From the NCBI GenBank assembly GCA_002007745.1, contig CP019882.1, positions 3,038,001-3,102,000 on the forward strand: DNA of 64,000 nt. Reading direction: 5' to 3'. Positions 18,401 through 28,316 of the stretch are shown one piece after another. The DNA comes from Mycolicibacterium litorale (GTDB lineage: Bacteria > Actinomycetota > Actinomycetes > Mycobacteriales > Mycobacteriaceae). A model generated the notes under the pieces. It saw nothing but the letters and a program-made list of their open reading frames with translations, did no database searches and was not told the DNA's origin. Within the stretch, counting starts at the first letter, position 1; each line of letters starts with the position of its first letter. Made by a program: the position numbers and the translations under genes.

Positions 18401-20919
18401 GGGTGCGCACAACGCACTCGGCGGGCTCGCGGTGCAGAAGACCGCGACCGTCACCGCAGGCGGCTCGGTCCACCTTGACGGGAATCTGCCCCAGTCCAAC
18501 GGGATCGGGCTGTCGATCGGCGACGGGGTGACCGCGGTCTTCGCCAACGGCGGCTCAATCGGAAACTTCACCAACAGTGGCGTGGTCTTCCAGGGTGATT
18601 CGCGATCCTCGGTGCTGCGGGGCTTCACCATCACCGACAACGTCTACGACGGTGTGCAACTCGCGGGCCACAACTACGCGGGCACGCTGATCGCCGACAA
18701 CACCATCACGGGCAACTCGGCCTTCGGCATCGAAACCCTGCAGGCCACCACCGGGCTGGCGGTCCGTAACAACACGATCGGCGCGCAGGGCACCAGCAAC
18801 GAGTTCGGCTACACCACCTCCGGGCCGAACGCGCAGGGCATTGTTCTGGCGGCGGGAAACTACACCGGGACCGTCATCGCGGGAAACACCATCCAGTACA
18901 ACCGCCGCAGCGGTATCACCGCGCCGGGCGGCGTACAGGGTGTACTCATCTCGGGAAACACCATCGCCGAAAATGTCGGCAGCGGAATCGATTTCAGCAC
19001 CGGTGACTTCACCGGTACGGTGATCACCGGCAATTCGATCCTGAACAACCACACTGACGGCATCTCGCTCGGCGCGGGAATCGGCCAGGCTCTCGACGAC
19101 TACGGGAATCCGTTGAACGGCTACCAAGACTCCGACGGCGCCGAAAATCCGTACCAGTACGGCCATTACGTTCTTCCCTACGTCACCGACCCGGGCTGGT
19201 ACTCCGGCATTCCGAGCGATCCGCAGGTCAAGGTGTCAGTCGGCGGCGGTTCCCCGCTGGTCGTCAACCTGGATACGGGATCTCGCGGCTTGTACTTCGA
19301 CCAGTCCCAACTCCCCAACCTCGACACCAGCGGCGGCGACTCCGGTTACATCTACCTGAACAGCTCCAACCGGTTGTACTTCGGTACGTGGGTGAACACC
19401 AGCGTCGCGTTCCCGCAGGCCCAATGGGTGGGCCCCGGCGGCGACAGAGTCGCCACCGCCGACATCCCGGTACTGGTTGTCACCGCCATCGGCGCCTCCA
19501 TGACGCCGCCCCCGGCAGCACCTCGCCGACCACCACCTTCGGCACCACCGTCGCCTCCGGCACGGTGACGATCACCAACGGAACGCAGACCCAGCAGGTC
19601 GCCATCGTGACCAATACCGGGCAGGGCGAGCCCGGTTATGTGACGATTCCCGGCGGCTGGTGGGCGAACTACGCCGACAATATCGACGCGACCACCGGGA
19701 ATCAGATCCTGGCACCAGTGGCCAATTTCGGCGTCGGCTTCGATCGCACCGGGCTGGGCACCTATCCGACCGACAACACCACAAGCCAGGCCTACAACGC
19801 GTTCCTCAACCTGAGCGAAATGCAATCTGGCACAATGCGTCCCGGTTACGTTATCGCCGCCAGCGGAGTGACGCTCGGTTGGATAGTTCGGTGACCAGCG
19901 GCGGCACCCACTACGCCTACACCGATCTGGCGCCCACCGGGCTACCGCAGAACGGGCAGTCCGCACCGGACTGGCAGCCCGCCACCGGCCAGGTGGTCAC
20001 ACCGCCCGGTAGCACTGAGCCTCAGCCGACCGGGCCGCTGGTGATCGATATCGGCATCGCCACCGGCATCCTCACCCTGCCCGGTCAGTCACCGGCGTCG
20101 ACGTTCACTCCGCCCATGACCGTGGACCTGCTCAACTCCGGCGGCAAAGTGAAGTACACCGTCAACCCAGCCGACAAGCACAACCAGATGACGGCGACGG
20201 CCGTGGCCTACTTCGACCCGCTGGCCGGGGCCTACACCCAGAACATGCCCCAGCTCAGCGGCCAGTTCTTCAACACCGGCCGCCGGGTGATCGCCGGAAT
20301 GAACTATCTCTACGACGCCGCCGGCGGCTACCTCGGCCTGTACGCGCCGACGTCGGGTGACAGCGACCAGGCCAAGGCGTTCCAGAGCGCGAATGGCGCA
20401 TTCGAGGCGCAGTACTTCCCCAACGCCAACCTCCCGACCGGGGTGACGAACCTGAGCATCCAGGACAACGTGATCAGCGGTAACCAGGTGAACGGCATTT
20501 CGATCAACGGGACCGGATCGACCGGCAACGCGATTTTCGGCAACTCGATCTACAGCAATGGCGGCCAAGGCATTTCGCTGACCAACGGGGGCAACGGCGG
20601 CCAGCCGACACCGGAGCTCACATCGGCCACCGGCTCAGTGCTGGGCGCCTCGACGATCCAGGTGGTCGGTTCGGTCGCGGGGGCCGGTGGCTACACCGGT
20701 CCGTTCCAGGTGCAGGTCTTCGCCAGTCCGTCTTCCGATGCGGGCAACGTCCAGGGCCGTCAACTGCTGGGCACGTTCAACACTGCCACGACTGACTTTT
20801 CCGCGGAGGTGAGTGCCGGCAGCGCGGTCCCCGGCTACTGGATCACCGTCGTGGCGACGCCGGTGCTGGGGGCCGCGAACTCCTCGCAGTTTTCCTCAGC
20901 GGTCCAGTTGACTGCCTGA
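15496..20919 (+). CDS. Very large secreted protein with PecA-like aspartic protease domains, adhesin-like repeats and beta-helix (three frameshifts)
   Basis: When repaired this encodes about 1,807 residues. It has a Sec signal peptide (residues 1-37, ending GPAAA), then an Ala/Thr/Ser-rich linker to about 180 and a conserved module FPANPISDFVEGAL around 220. A PecA-like aspartic protease domain follows with DTGG near 475 and DTGA near 684. Repeats of the pattern TFSGTVD...TTFVRTVGG span about 375-430 and 790-980, and a right-handed beta-helix of the NosD type (NTITGN, NTIQYN, NTIAEN turns) spans about 1000-1195. A second PecA-like domain has DTGS near 1259 and NTGRR near 1592. A second short beta-helix closes the protein. 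Frame breaks fit one missing base each at 16338-16341 (G run), 19509-19513 (C run) and 19879-19880 (TT). The GTG at 15496 follows GGGGGG. Confidence 0.72.
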
Positions 20920-20935
20920 ACTGGCCGAGCCGGGC

Positions 20936-22741
20936 TCAGCGGTCGGTGCCGTCCTTGCCCGGCTTGCCGGGCCGGCCCAGGGACCCGCCGCTGCCGCCGG
21001 CACCGCCCTTACCACCCGTGCCGTGCGCCTTCCCGCCGTCGCCGCCGTCACCGCCGTCGCCGCCGTTGCTCAGTGGGGCTTGGGCGTCACCGCCGGAACC
21101 GCCGGCTCCGCCTTGGCCACTGCCATCCCCGCCCTCGCCGCCCTTGCCGCCGGGCCCGCCGTTCCCGACCACCGCGCCGCCCCGGCCGCCGGTGCCACCG
21201 GACCCGCCGGTGCCACCTCCCGGACCGCCCGTACCGCCTTTGCCGCCGGCACCTCCGGCGCCCACCGATCCGCCCGCCCCGCCGGTGCCACCGGTTCCGC
21301 CGGTGTGGCCGGAGTCCACCGCGTCGAAGCCGTCGCCGCCCACGCCGCCGTCACCACCGGAGACGCCATACGCTCCGGTGACTCCGTCCGTGGCCGGGCG
21401 CGCACCGCTGCCCCGGGCTGGCCGGCCGATCCACCGGATCCGGGCACGCCGGGTTCGCCACCGACGCCGCCGGTGCCCCCGTCCTTGTTCGACGCGTCAC
21501 CATGGCCGCCGGCACCGCCGGTGCCACCCAAACCTGCGCTGCCGCCGGGGCCGCCGAAGCCCCCGGCGCCGACCGTCCACGGCGGGGTGAACACGAACAG
21601 CACCGCTCCGTTGCCGCCGTTGCCACCGCTGCCGCCCTGGCCACCGATCCCGCCGTTGCCCGCGGTACCACCGGTGCCGCCGGCCTGTGTGGCGTTCGCA
21701 CCGGTGCCACCGGCGCCCCCGCACCGCCGGCGCCGCCGGTGCCGCCCGTCCCGCCGGCACCGTAGATCAGGCTGCCGTAACCACCGCTGCCGCCGTTGCC
21801 ACCACGGGGCCCATTGCCGCCGGTCGACCCGGTGCTGCCGGTCTGCCCCGCGGTGGCGGCGCCGCCGTCGCCGCCGCTGCCGCCACTCCCCACAGGCCGA
21901 ATCGCGACGCGCTGCCGCCGTTACCTCCGTTGCCGCCGGCGACGTTGAGCACTGTCGTCGGTGCGCCGCCCCCGTTGCCACCGGCACCGCCGTCCCCGCC
22001 CAAAAGTCCACCGGCGCCACCGTTTCCGCCGTCCGCGCCACCACCGCCGGCTCCGCCCGCCCCGCCATTGCCGAACAGCCGGGCCGAACCCCCTACGCCG
22101 CCGGCGCCGCCCACCCCGGCGCCGGAGCCGGACCCGCCTGCTCCGCCGTTGCCGGCCAGGATGCCGCCCAGGCCGCCCGCTCCTGCGCTATCGGCTCGGC
22201 TGCTGTTACCGCCACTGCCGCCATTGCCGAACAGCCCGGCGTTGCCGCCCTTACCGCCGATGCAGTTGCTGGTGCAGGAACTGGAGGCCGATCCCCCGTT
22301 GCCGGCCGCGCCCCAGAACAGTCCGGCGTCACCGCCCGATCCCCCGTTCCAGCCGTTCCCACCCGAGCCGAACAACGCCCCACCCAGGCCGCCGTTGCAC
22401 ATCCGGCCATCGGTACAGGTGGTTGCGTCGTAACTGAAACCATTGCCGATCAACAACCCGGCGTTCGGGTTGTCGGCAGTTCCGTTGTGGACCAACAGGT
22501 TGAGGATGCTGCCCGGCGTCCACTGGGCCGTTGCCTGCGCAGAGGCGGTACGGCTGGCCGCCACCGGACCCGCATGTTGTCGATGCGGTGCCGGCGCATG
22601 GCTGGCTGACGTGTCCGCCTGAGCCACCGCCGTTCCGATGACCAACGGTGGCCCGACCGTCAGAGCTCCGATGGCCAGCCAAGCGTGCGGCTTCAGTCGG
22701 CGGTGGCCGCCGCGCATCGGAACGCTTCTGTCACTGCCCAT
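20936..22741 (-). CDS. Secreted PGRS-type Gly-rich protein without PE domain (three frameshifts)
   Basis: About 600 residues when repaired. A Sec signal peptide (WLAIGALTVGPPLVIGTAVAQA) replaces the PE domain of PE_PGRS proteins. A head module follows with LLVHNGTADNPNAGLLIGNG and two cysteine pairs (TTCTDGRMCNGG, SSSCTSNCIGG), and then some 450 residues of GGxGGxGG repeats with GLLG/GLFG/GVLL-type insertions. Frame breaks fit one missing G each at 21888-21891, 21716-21720 and 21411-21414 (C runs on the plus strand). RBS AGAAGGG precedes the ATG at 22741. It lies 43 bases downstream of a PecA-like protease gene on the same strand and converges with the large protease/beta-helix gene, ending 16 bases from it. 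Confidence 0.75.
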
Positions 22742-22784
22742 GCCGAACCCTTCTGGCGCAACGGTTTCCGTTGAATGCGACTGA

Positions 22785-24581
22785 TTACGCGGTGTGCGGA
22801 ATGACGCCGAACAGGCCACCGCCGCTGGCGTCTCCGAGGTAGTACACGATGTCGTTCTCCCGGAACAGCAAGATGCCGGTGTTCAGGTAGTACGTCGTAT
22901 TGCCTGGCTTGTCGTTCTGGACACTGACGACCTCCAGGTTTGATTCGCCGTTCTTCGAGGCCTTGGTGGTGAAATCGTAAAGCTTGACCTGGGCGCCGGT
23001 GGTCGTGGTGGCCGAGACGTAGAACTGCAGGTCCTTCTCCAGGTGGCCGTTGTCGGTGATGGCGGCGTACTGGGTGGGCAGCGGCAACGGGGTCATGTTG
23101 GTGTTGTGCAGCGTTGTGCTGGCGCCGGTGTCGGCGGTCATGCCCACATCGGCACTTGTCAGCACGGTGACGTCCTTGCCGGTGTTCGGGTCCTTCGTCG
23201 AGATCTTGATGTCGGCCTTGAAGGATTGCTCACCGTAATAGCGGATGCGGCTGTAGGGATTGCGAGCCCACGAGGGCGCGTAGGGGTCGATGACCTGAGG
23301 AATGTAGGCGCCGGTCGGGTCGGATAGATCAGCGGAGGTCAATCCGATCTGCAGCCAACACGTACCGTCCTCGCCGATGTGGATGCGATATCCGGGCAGA
23401 ACGCCATTGGTGTAGACGAGCTGGGCCAGCACGTTGGTGATCCCGTTGACCTCGTACGGCTGCGCCAGGCCGAAGTCCCCGTAGAAGGCGCCGTCGATCG
23501 GCGGGGTGTTGCTGCCGTCCGGGGTCCACAGCGACTTCTGGCCGTTGGTGATGCTGTCCATCTGACCGACGGTGACGCGACCGGTGGACAACAGCAGTGT
23601 GCCGTCCGCGTTGTACAAGGACACCTGAGTGGTGGCCGCGTAACCCTGGTAGTAGTTACCGCTGTCGTAGAGGACGTCGACCTGGTTGGGGGTGGTCACC
23701 ACGCCATCACCCCACCAGGCCGAGTTCAGGGTGTTCAGTGGCGCGTAGGCCCCGTACAGGCCCGGCCCGCCGGTGTCCAACTCGAAGAGCGCCGGGGTCG
23801 CGTTCGAACCCAAGGTGACGTAGATGCCCAGCTTTTCGTCCACCCCGTCGCCGATCTTCGTCAGATAGACCGGCACCACAATGGGTTTGGTGACGACGCC
23901 CACGCTGGAGGGGAAGAAGGTGCGCCGCAGCAGGTAGACCGTGCCCTGCAAGAAGTCGGTGATCGGGTTTGCCGGTAGCTTGGCCAGCCAGTTCGCGGCC
24001 CTGGTGAGCACACCGTCGATGCCGGTGCCGAGGCCCTGGGCCGCCGATGTCATCAGCGCGGCGGAAGCGTCAGCGGACCGCACTGCCACTGCCGAGGGGG
24101 CGCCCGCCGCAGTTCGCGGGGACGGCAGCTCGGCGGCGGCCGGGTGCGAGGAGGTCAGGCCGGCTTCGCCGCTGGACCCGACGACAGCGGTCGCCGAGCT
24201 GTCGGACGCCGCCGTGGCTGCTGCTCGCAGCGCAGGCGAACGATCCTGTGCCGGCACGGGTTTGACGCGCTGCGTGGCGACCGGGCGACTGGACGCCACC
24301 CGGGAACGTGCGTCGGCGCTGGACCGGGGGTTGCGGGCGCTGACCCGGCCCGCGGTCTCTGACGCCGCCGATGCACCGGTGGACCCGGCGCTGCCTGCTG
24401 GGTGAACCGCCCGGGACGCGGACGATCGAGCGGCTTTCGTCGCAGCACCGTCGGATGCGGACGTCGCCGGGGATTCGGTCCCGTCGTCGGCGGCCGCCAC
24501 TCCGACGTGGGGACCGGCGAGCATCAGACCGACGAGGAAGGTCGCCGCCCCCAACCGCGCAGCGCACTGCACCATTGCCAT
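22785..24581 (-). CDS. Secreted PecA-like aspartic protease
   Basis: The 598-residue protein has a signal peptide (residues 1-31, ending VAAADD), a Ser/Ala-rich linker to about 180, and the module LPANPITDFLQGTVYLLRRTFF near 205, also found in the large protein at 15496. The protease domain carries both active-site signatures, ELDTGGPGLYG near residue 273 and TADTGASTTLH near 495. In PE_PGRS35 of M. tuberculosis (PecA) this domain is fused to PE-PGRS and cleaves PE_PGRS proteins at the cell surface. Here it has neither PE nor PGRS and is followed 43 bases later by a separate PGRS gene, a likely substrate. The start at 24581 follows a G-rich stretch; an upstream extension lacks a signal peptide. 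Confidence 0.82.
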   Translation of the reverse strand: MAMVQCAARLGAATFLVGLMLAGPHVGVAAADDGTESPATSASDGAATKAARSSASRAVHPAGSAGSTGASAASETAGRVSARNPRSSADARSRVASSRPVATQRVKPVPAQDRSPALRAAATAASDSSATAVVGSSGEAGLTSSHPAAAELPSPRTAAGAPSAVAVRSADASAALMTSAAQGLGTGIDGVLTRAANWLAKLPANPITDFLQGTVYLLRRTFFPSSVGVVTKPIVVPVYLTKIGDGVDEKLGIYVTLGSNATPALFELDTGGPGLYGAYAPLNTLNSAWWGDGVVTTPNQVDVLYDSGNYYQGYAATTQVSLYNADGTLLLSTGRVTVGQMDSITNGQKSLWTPDGSNTPPIDGAFYGDFGLAQPYEVNGITNVLAQLVYTNGVLPGYRIHIGEDGTCWLQIGLTSADLSDPTGAYIPQVIDPYAPSWARNPYSRIRYYGEQSFKADIKISTKDPNTGKDVTVLTSADVGMTADTGASTTLHNTNMTPLPLPTQYAAITDNGHLEKDLQFYVSATTTTGAQVKLYDFTTKASKNGESNLEVVSVQNDKPGNTTYYLNTGILLFRENDIVYYLGDASGGGLFGVIPHTA

Positions 24582-24756
24582 GCCCCGACCCCCGATTCGC
24601 AGAAGGCGACTGACTCGGCCACACCATACGGCACGAACAGGGCGAACGCACAGAGTTTTGCCAGCATCCTCGTGGGGCTGAGCCGGGCGGGTGGCGCCGG
24701 GCACGGATGGCCGGTTGCTCGTCATCACCCCGCCCGGGCGTCGTACGCTCGACGCG

Positions 24757-25797
24757 ATGCTCGACAGCTCCGAGATCCGATTCCTGCCCTTCGACGCCCG
24801 GCGGGTGGCCTACGAAGTGCGCGGGACCGGCCCTGCCCTGATCGCCCCGGCGTGGTGGGTCAGTCATCTCGAACTCGACTGGCAGAGCCGCGGCGTGCGC
24901 CGGTTCTGGGAGGGTGTCCTGCAGAACCACACCCTGATTCGCTATGACCGGCTCGGCGTCGGGATGTCGGATCGTGATGTGCGCGCAAGCGATCTGACCC
25001 TCGACGGCGAAGTCGCGGTGCTGCGCGCGCTGATCGACGAGCTCGAACTCGACCGGGTGTCGTTGTTGGGCGGCTCCTCGGGCAGCTGCACCGCAGTCGC
25101 TTTCGCGGCGACCTATCCGCAACGGGTGGAGCGGCTGGTGCTCTACGGCTCCTACCCCGACGGCCGCGAACTGACCGCCCCGGGGGTCGGGGACGCCATC
25201 GTCGGGGCCGTCCGCGCTCACTGGGGCCTGGGCTCACGGGTGCTCAGCAATATCTTCCTGGGCAGCGCTGACGACGCCGAACACGACCGCTTCGCCCGGC
25301 TGCAGCGCGAGTCGGCCACCGCCGAAACAGCCGCCGCACTGTTGGAACTCGTCTACCGCCTCGACGTCCGTCGTTACCTGCCCCACGTCCGCCAGCCGAC
25401 CCTGGTGGTGCATCGCCGTGACGACCGTGCCGTGCCCTACCGTCTCGGCCGCGAGGTGGCCGCCTCGATACCCGGTGCGAAATTTCTTCCGTTACAAGGC
25501 AATTCACACTTTCCCTGGCATGGTGACGTCGATTCGGTGACGCGGGCGTGCCGGCAGGCGCTGGCGCCGGAAGAGCCATCCGTTGCGGTGCGCGAACCCG
25601 ATGCCGTTGCGTTGTCGGCCCGGGAACGCGAAATCCTGTCCTGCGTGGCCCGCGGTCTCGGCGACCGCGAGATCGCCGAGCAACTGGTGCTGAGCCCGCA
25701 CACCGTGCATCGGCACGTCGCCAATATCCGCCGCAAGCTGGGCAGCGCCTCGCGCACCGCAGCCGTCGCCGAGGCCGGCCGGCTCGGGTTGCTGTGA
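24757..25797 (+). CDS. Alpha/beta hydrolase fused to a LuxR-type DNA-binding domain
   Basis: The 346-residue protein has a hydrolase domain at about 10-255 with nucleophile elbow GGSSGS (Ser near 106) and a terminal QGNSHFPWHGD containing the expected histidine. A GerE/LuxR helix-turn-helix follows at 285-346 (LSAREREILSCVARGLGDREIAEQL, then TVHRHVANIRRKLG). Such fusions are common in mycobacteria; they presumably sense a small molecule with the hydrolase fold. The ATG at 24757 lies seven bases after TACGCT, a minus-10-like hexamer, so a leaderless transcript is likely. It is divergent from the PecA/PGRS operon, which it may regulate. Confidence 0.86.
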   Translation: MLDSSEIRFLPFDARRVAYEVRGTGPALIAPAWWVSHLELDWQSRGVRRFWEGVLQNHTLIRYDRLGVGMSDRDVRASDLTLDGEVAVLRALIDELELDRVSLLGGSSGSCTAVAFAATYPQRVERLVLYGSYPDGRELTAPGVGDAIVGAVRAHWGLGSRVLSNIFLGSADDAEHDRFARLQRESATAETAAALLELVYRLDVRRYLPHVRQPTLVVHRRDDRAVPYRLGREVAASIPGAKFLPLQGNSHFPWHGDVDSVTRACRQALAPEEPSVAVREPDAVALSAREREILSCVARGLGDREIAEQLVLSPHTVHRHVANIRRKLGSASRTAAVAEAGRLGLL

Positions 25798-25879
25798 GGT
25801 AGCCGAAACCGGCCATCGCCGAACAGATGGCCGATGTTGGCGATGTGCAGGCGCGGCGGCCGGCCCTAGATTCCCGACC

Positions 25880-26551
25880 ATGACTGAAACCGCCCACACC
25901 GCGCCGGGCTGTGATTCCGCCGCCACGCCGGCCTACGCCAGGTGGCTGCGGATCATGGCCGCGCTCTACGACCCATTCCTCTGGCTGGGCGAACTCGCAG
26001 GGATGCGGCGACGCCGTCGCGCGCTGGTGGACGACGCCTACGGTCGTGTGCTCGAGATCGGCGCCGGCACCGGGCTGAACGTGGCCTACTACCCCGGCGC
26101 GGTCGAGGAACTCGTGCTCACCGAGCCCGAGCCGGGCATGCGTCGCCAGCTGTCGCGGCGACTCGAGCGGCTTGGTCGTGCCGCTAGCGTCTCCGGCGCG
26201 AGCGCCGAGCAGCTTCCCGCCGCCGACGCGTCGGTGGACACCGTCGTCTCGACGTTGGTGTTGTGCACCGTCGAGGATCCACAACGCGCGCTGCGGGAGA
26301 TCGCCCGTGTTTTGCGGCCGGACGGTCAGCTGTTGTTCATCGAACACGTTCGATCGACCTCGCGCTTCTTCGCCGCGTGTCAGGACACAGTGCGGCGGCC
26401 GTGGCGGGCTTTCGCTGGGGGCTGCGAATGCAACCGGGCGACAGTGGAATTGATGCGTGCCTGCGGATTCACCGTTCAGGCTAGCGAAGCCGTGTGGCGT
26501 GGGATGCCGGCGATCGTCCATCCGCTCGTGATCGGGCGGGCGACGCGATGA
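25880..26551 (+). CDS. Class I SAM-dependent methyltransferase
   Basis: The 223-residue methyltransferase_11-type protein has motif I VLEIGAGTGLNVAYY near residue 57, an acidic residue after strand 2 (LTEPEP), and motif LPAADASVDTVVSTLVLCTV. The C-terminal part with FIEHVRSTSRFFAACQDTVRRPW resembles the UbiE/thiol methyltransferase-like proteins common in actinobacteria. TAGATT lies seven bases before the ATG, suggesting a leaderless message. The stop overlaps the start of the PGRS-type gene downstream by four bases (ATGA), so the two proteins are made together. The target of methylation is unknown. Confidence 0.85.
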   Translation: MTETAHTAPGCDSAATPAYARWLRIMAALYDPFLWLGELAGMRRRRRALVDDAYGRVLEIGAGTGLNVAYYPGAVEELVLTEPEPGMRRQLSRRLERLGRAASVSGASAEQLPAADASVDTVVSTLVLCTVEDPQRALREIARVLRPDGQLLFIEHVRSTSRFFAACQDTVRRPWRAFAGGCECNRATVELMRACGFTVQASEAVWRGMPAIVHPLVIGRATR

Positions 26552-27853
26552 ACAGTTCGGCGTTGCTACGAGCAGCGATCGCCGGGGCGGGGACCATCGG
26601 GACATGCTGGTTGCTGACGGTTGCACCGGCGGCGTCCGCGTCACCCGAACCCGTCGCGCACCAGTGCAATCCGGGTCAACCCGGCTGCTCCGAACTGAAC
26701 ATCGCCGTGCAGGCCGGAAATCCGTTCTCGGTGCTGTTGGTTGGCGACGGCACCGCCGAGCATCCCGACGCCGGCCTGTTGATCGGCAACGGCTTCAGTC
26801 CTGATCCGGCCACCTGTGGCACCCAGTGCAACGGCGGCCGCGGTGGGTGGCTGGTGGGTAACGGCGGCGACGGCGCCAACGGCGGAATCGGCGGCAGCGC
26901 CGGGCTGTTCGGTGTCGGCGGACGGGGTGGTGACGGCACCGTCGACCACATCAACGGCGGCAGCGGCGGCCACGGTGGGGTCCTTCTCGGCAACGGCGGC
27001 AACGGCGGCAATGGCGCGCCCGGTGGTGGTGACGGTGGAAATGGCGGCGCGGGAGGCCTCTTCGGCGGCAACGGCGGGGACGGCGGATCTGGGGGTACCG
27101 GATCTCCGGGCAGCAACGGCGGTAACGGTGGGCGCGGCGGAGATGCCGGCTGGCTCGGCGGAGGCGGTGGGCGCGGCGGTGGGGGCGGATTCGGCGGCAG
27201 CACCATGGCCAGCGGCGGTGGCGGCGGACACGGCGGGCACGGCGGGTTGTTCGGTGACGGCGGCCATGGGGGCGGTGGAGGCAGCGGCGGGCTCAACCCC
27301 CGGCGGCCCCGGCGGTGACGGTGGTGACGGTGGCGTGGCCGGCGTTCGCGGTGGAGATGGTGGTGCCGGCGGCAATGCGGGCCGCGGCGGCGGCCTCAAT
27401 GGCGGTGACGGCGGGAACGGCGGCCAGGGCGGAGTCTCGGGCGGCTCTGGTGGTGCCGGGGGCCTCGGCGGCAGCAGTGTGACCGGTCCCGGCGGCAGAG
27501 GTGGCGCCGGCGGCCACGGCGGGACGGGTGGGATCAACGGCGGGACAGGTGGTTCCGGCGGTCCCGGCGGCAGTGTCACCGTCGGATCCGGTGGCCAAGG
27601 TGGCCGGGGCGGCGACGGCGGCAACGGGGGCATCACCGGTGGGCGGGGTGGATCCGGCGGAGTCGGCGGACCCACCACCTCCGGGGCCGGCGGCTACGGC
27701 GGCAACGGCGGCAACGGCGGTTCTGGTATCGGCGGGCTCAGCGCCGGCCGCAGTGGACGTCCGGGTGGCCCGCCTCGCGAGATGAACGGAGGTCGCGGCG
27801 GCGACGGCGGCGCCGGTGGTGGGCAAGACGACGCGGAGCCGTCCGTCAGCTAG
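26548..27853 (+). CDS. Secreted PGRS-type Gly-rich protein without PE domain (one frameshift)
   Basis: About 435 residues when repaired. A signal peptide (ending APAASAS near residue 31) is followed by the same head module as the protein at 20936: VLLVGDGTAEHPDAGLLIGNGFS with cysteine pairs HQCNPGQPGCS and ATCGTQCNGG. GGNGG/GGDGG repeats then run nearly to the end. The frame breaks at the C run 27297-27301 and continues in another frame to 27853; one missing C explains it. The start overlaps the methyltransferase stop. It has no PE domain, and the C-terminal tail is short and acidic (GGGQDDAEPSVS). Confidence 0.76.
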
Positions 27854-27887
27854 GTTGGCCCCGGCCGCAATCGGCGATACTGCTCAC

Positions 27888-28307
27888 ATGTCGCCGCGGA
27901 TCACCCACGCTCTGGTGGCTGTCTGCTGGACAGTCGGGGGCGCGTTGATCGCCCTCAATCCGCATCCGCCGGGTGGCCGCCGTGCGGCAGCGCTACCCGT
28001 GGCAGGCTGGATTATGCTCGGCGGTGGAATTGCGCTGGCCGCCAAGACAATCAAATCACCACCGGCACCACGCGCCAACTCTTCGCGACATTCCAGCGGC
28101 GCAGAGAGCAGCGTGTTGGACGCAGTCAAGCTCGTCGCCGCCGGGCTGGGCTGCGCACTGTTGTGCGTCGGGTGCCTCTGGTGGGGTGTGGCGTCGGGTT
28201 ATCTGTCCGTGGTGGGTATCGGCGTAGTCGGATTCGGCCTGTTCGTGGGTGTCGCGCCGCACGCCGTGCCGGCGACCCGGTGGCTACTCCAGCGAGACTG
28301 GAGTTGA
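27888..28307 (+). CDS. Small membrane protein of unknown function
   Basis: The 139-residue protein has four hydrophobic segments at about 7-24, 36-53, 77-100 and 103-122, with a polar Ser/Arg-rich loop (SSRHSSGAESS) in the middle. I do not recognise the family. GATACT ends six bases before the ATG, fitting a leaderless start; the frame is open further upstream but lacks a ribosome site. Confidence 0.6.
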   Translation: MSPRITHALVAVCWTVGGALIALNPHPPGGRRAAALPVAGWIMLGGGIALAAKTIKSPPAPRANSSRHSSGAESSVLDAVKLVAAGLGCALLCVGCLWWGVASGYLSVVGIGVVGFGLFVGVAPHAVPATRWLLQRDWS

Positions 28308-28316
28308 CGCCCACCT

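Noticed and set aside
20946..22610. Long Pro/Ala/Arg-rich open frames on the plus strand opposite the PGRS-type gene
   Set aside because: They are complementary frames of GGN repeats. The minus strand gives signal peptide and Gly repeats, and the plus strand only low-complexity shadows.
26641..27826. Pro/Ala-rich frames opposite or out of frame with the second PGRS-type gene
   Set aside because: Same cause: shadows of Gly-rich repeats; no start signals.
20936..27853. Possible CRISPR or minisatellite from the regular repeats
   Set aside because: The repeats are codon-based GGN units of changing length without unique spacers of constant size.
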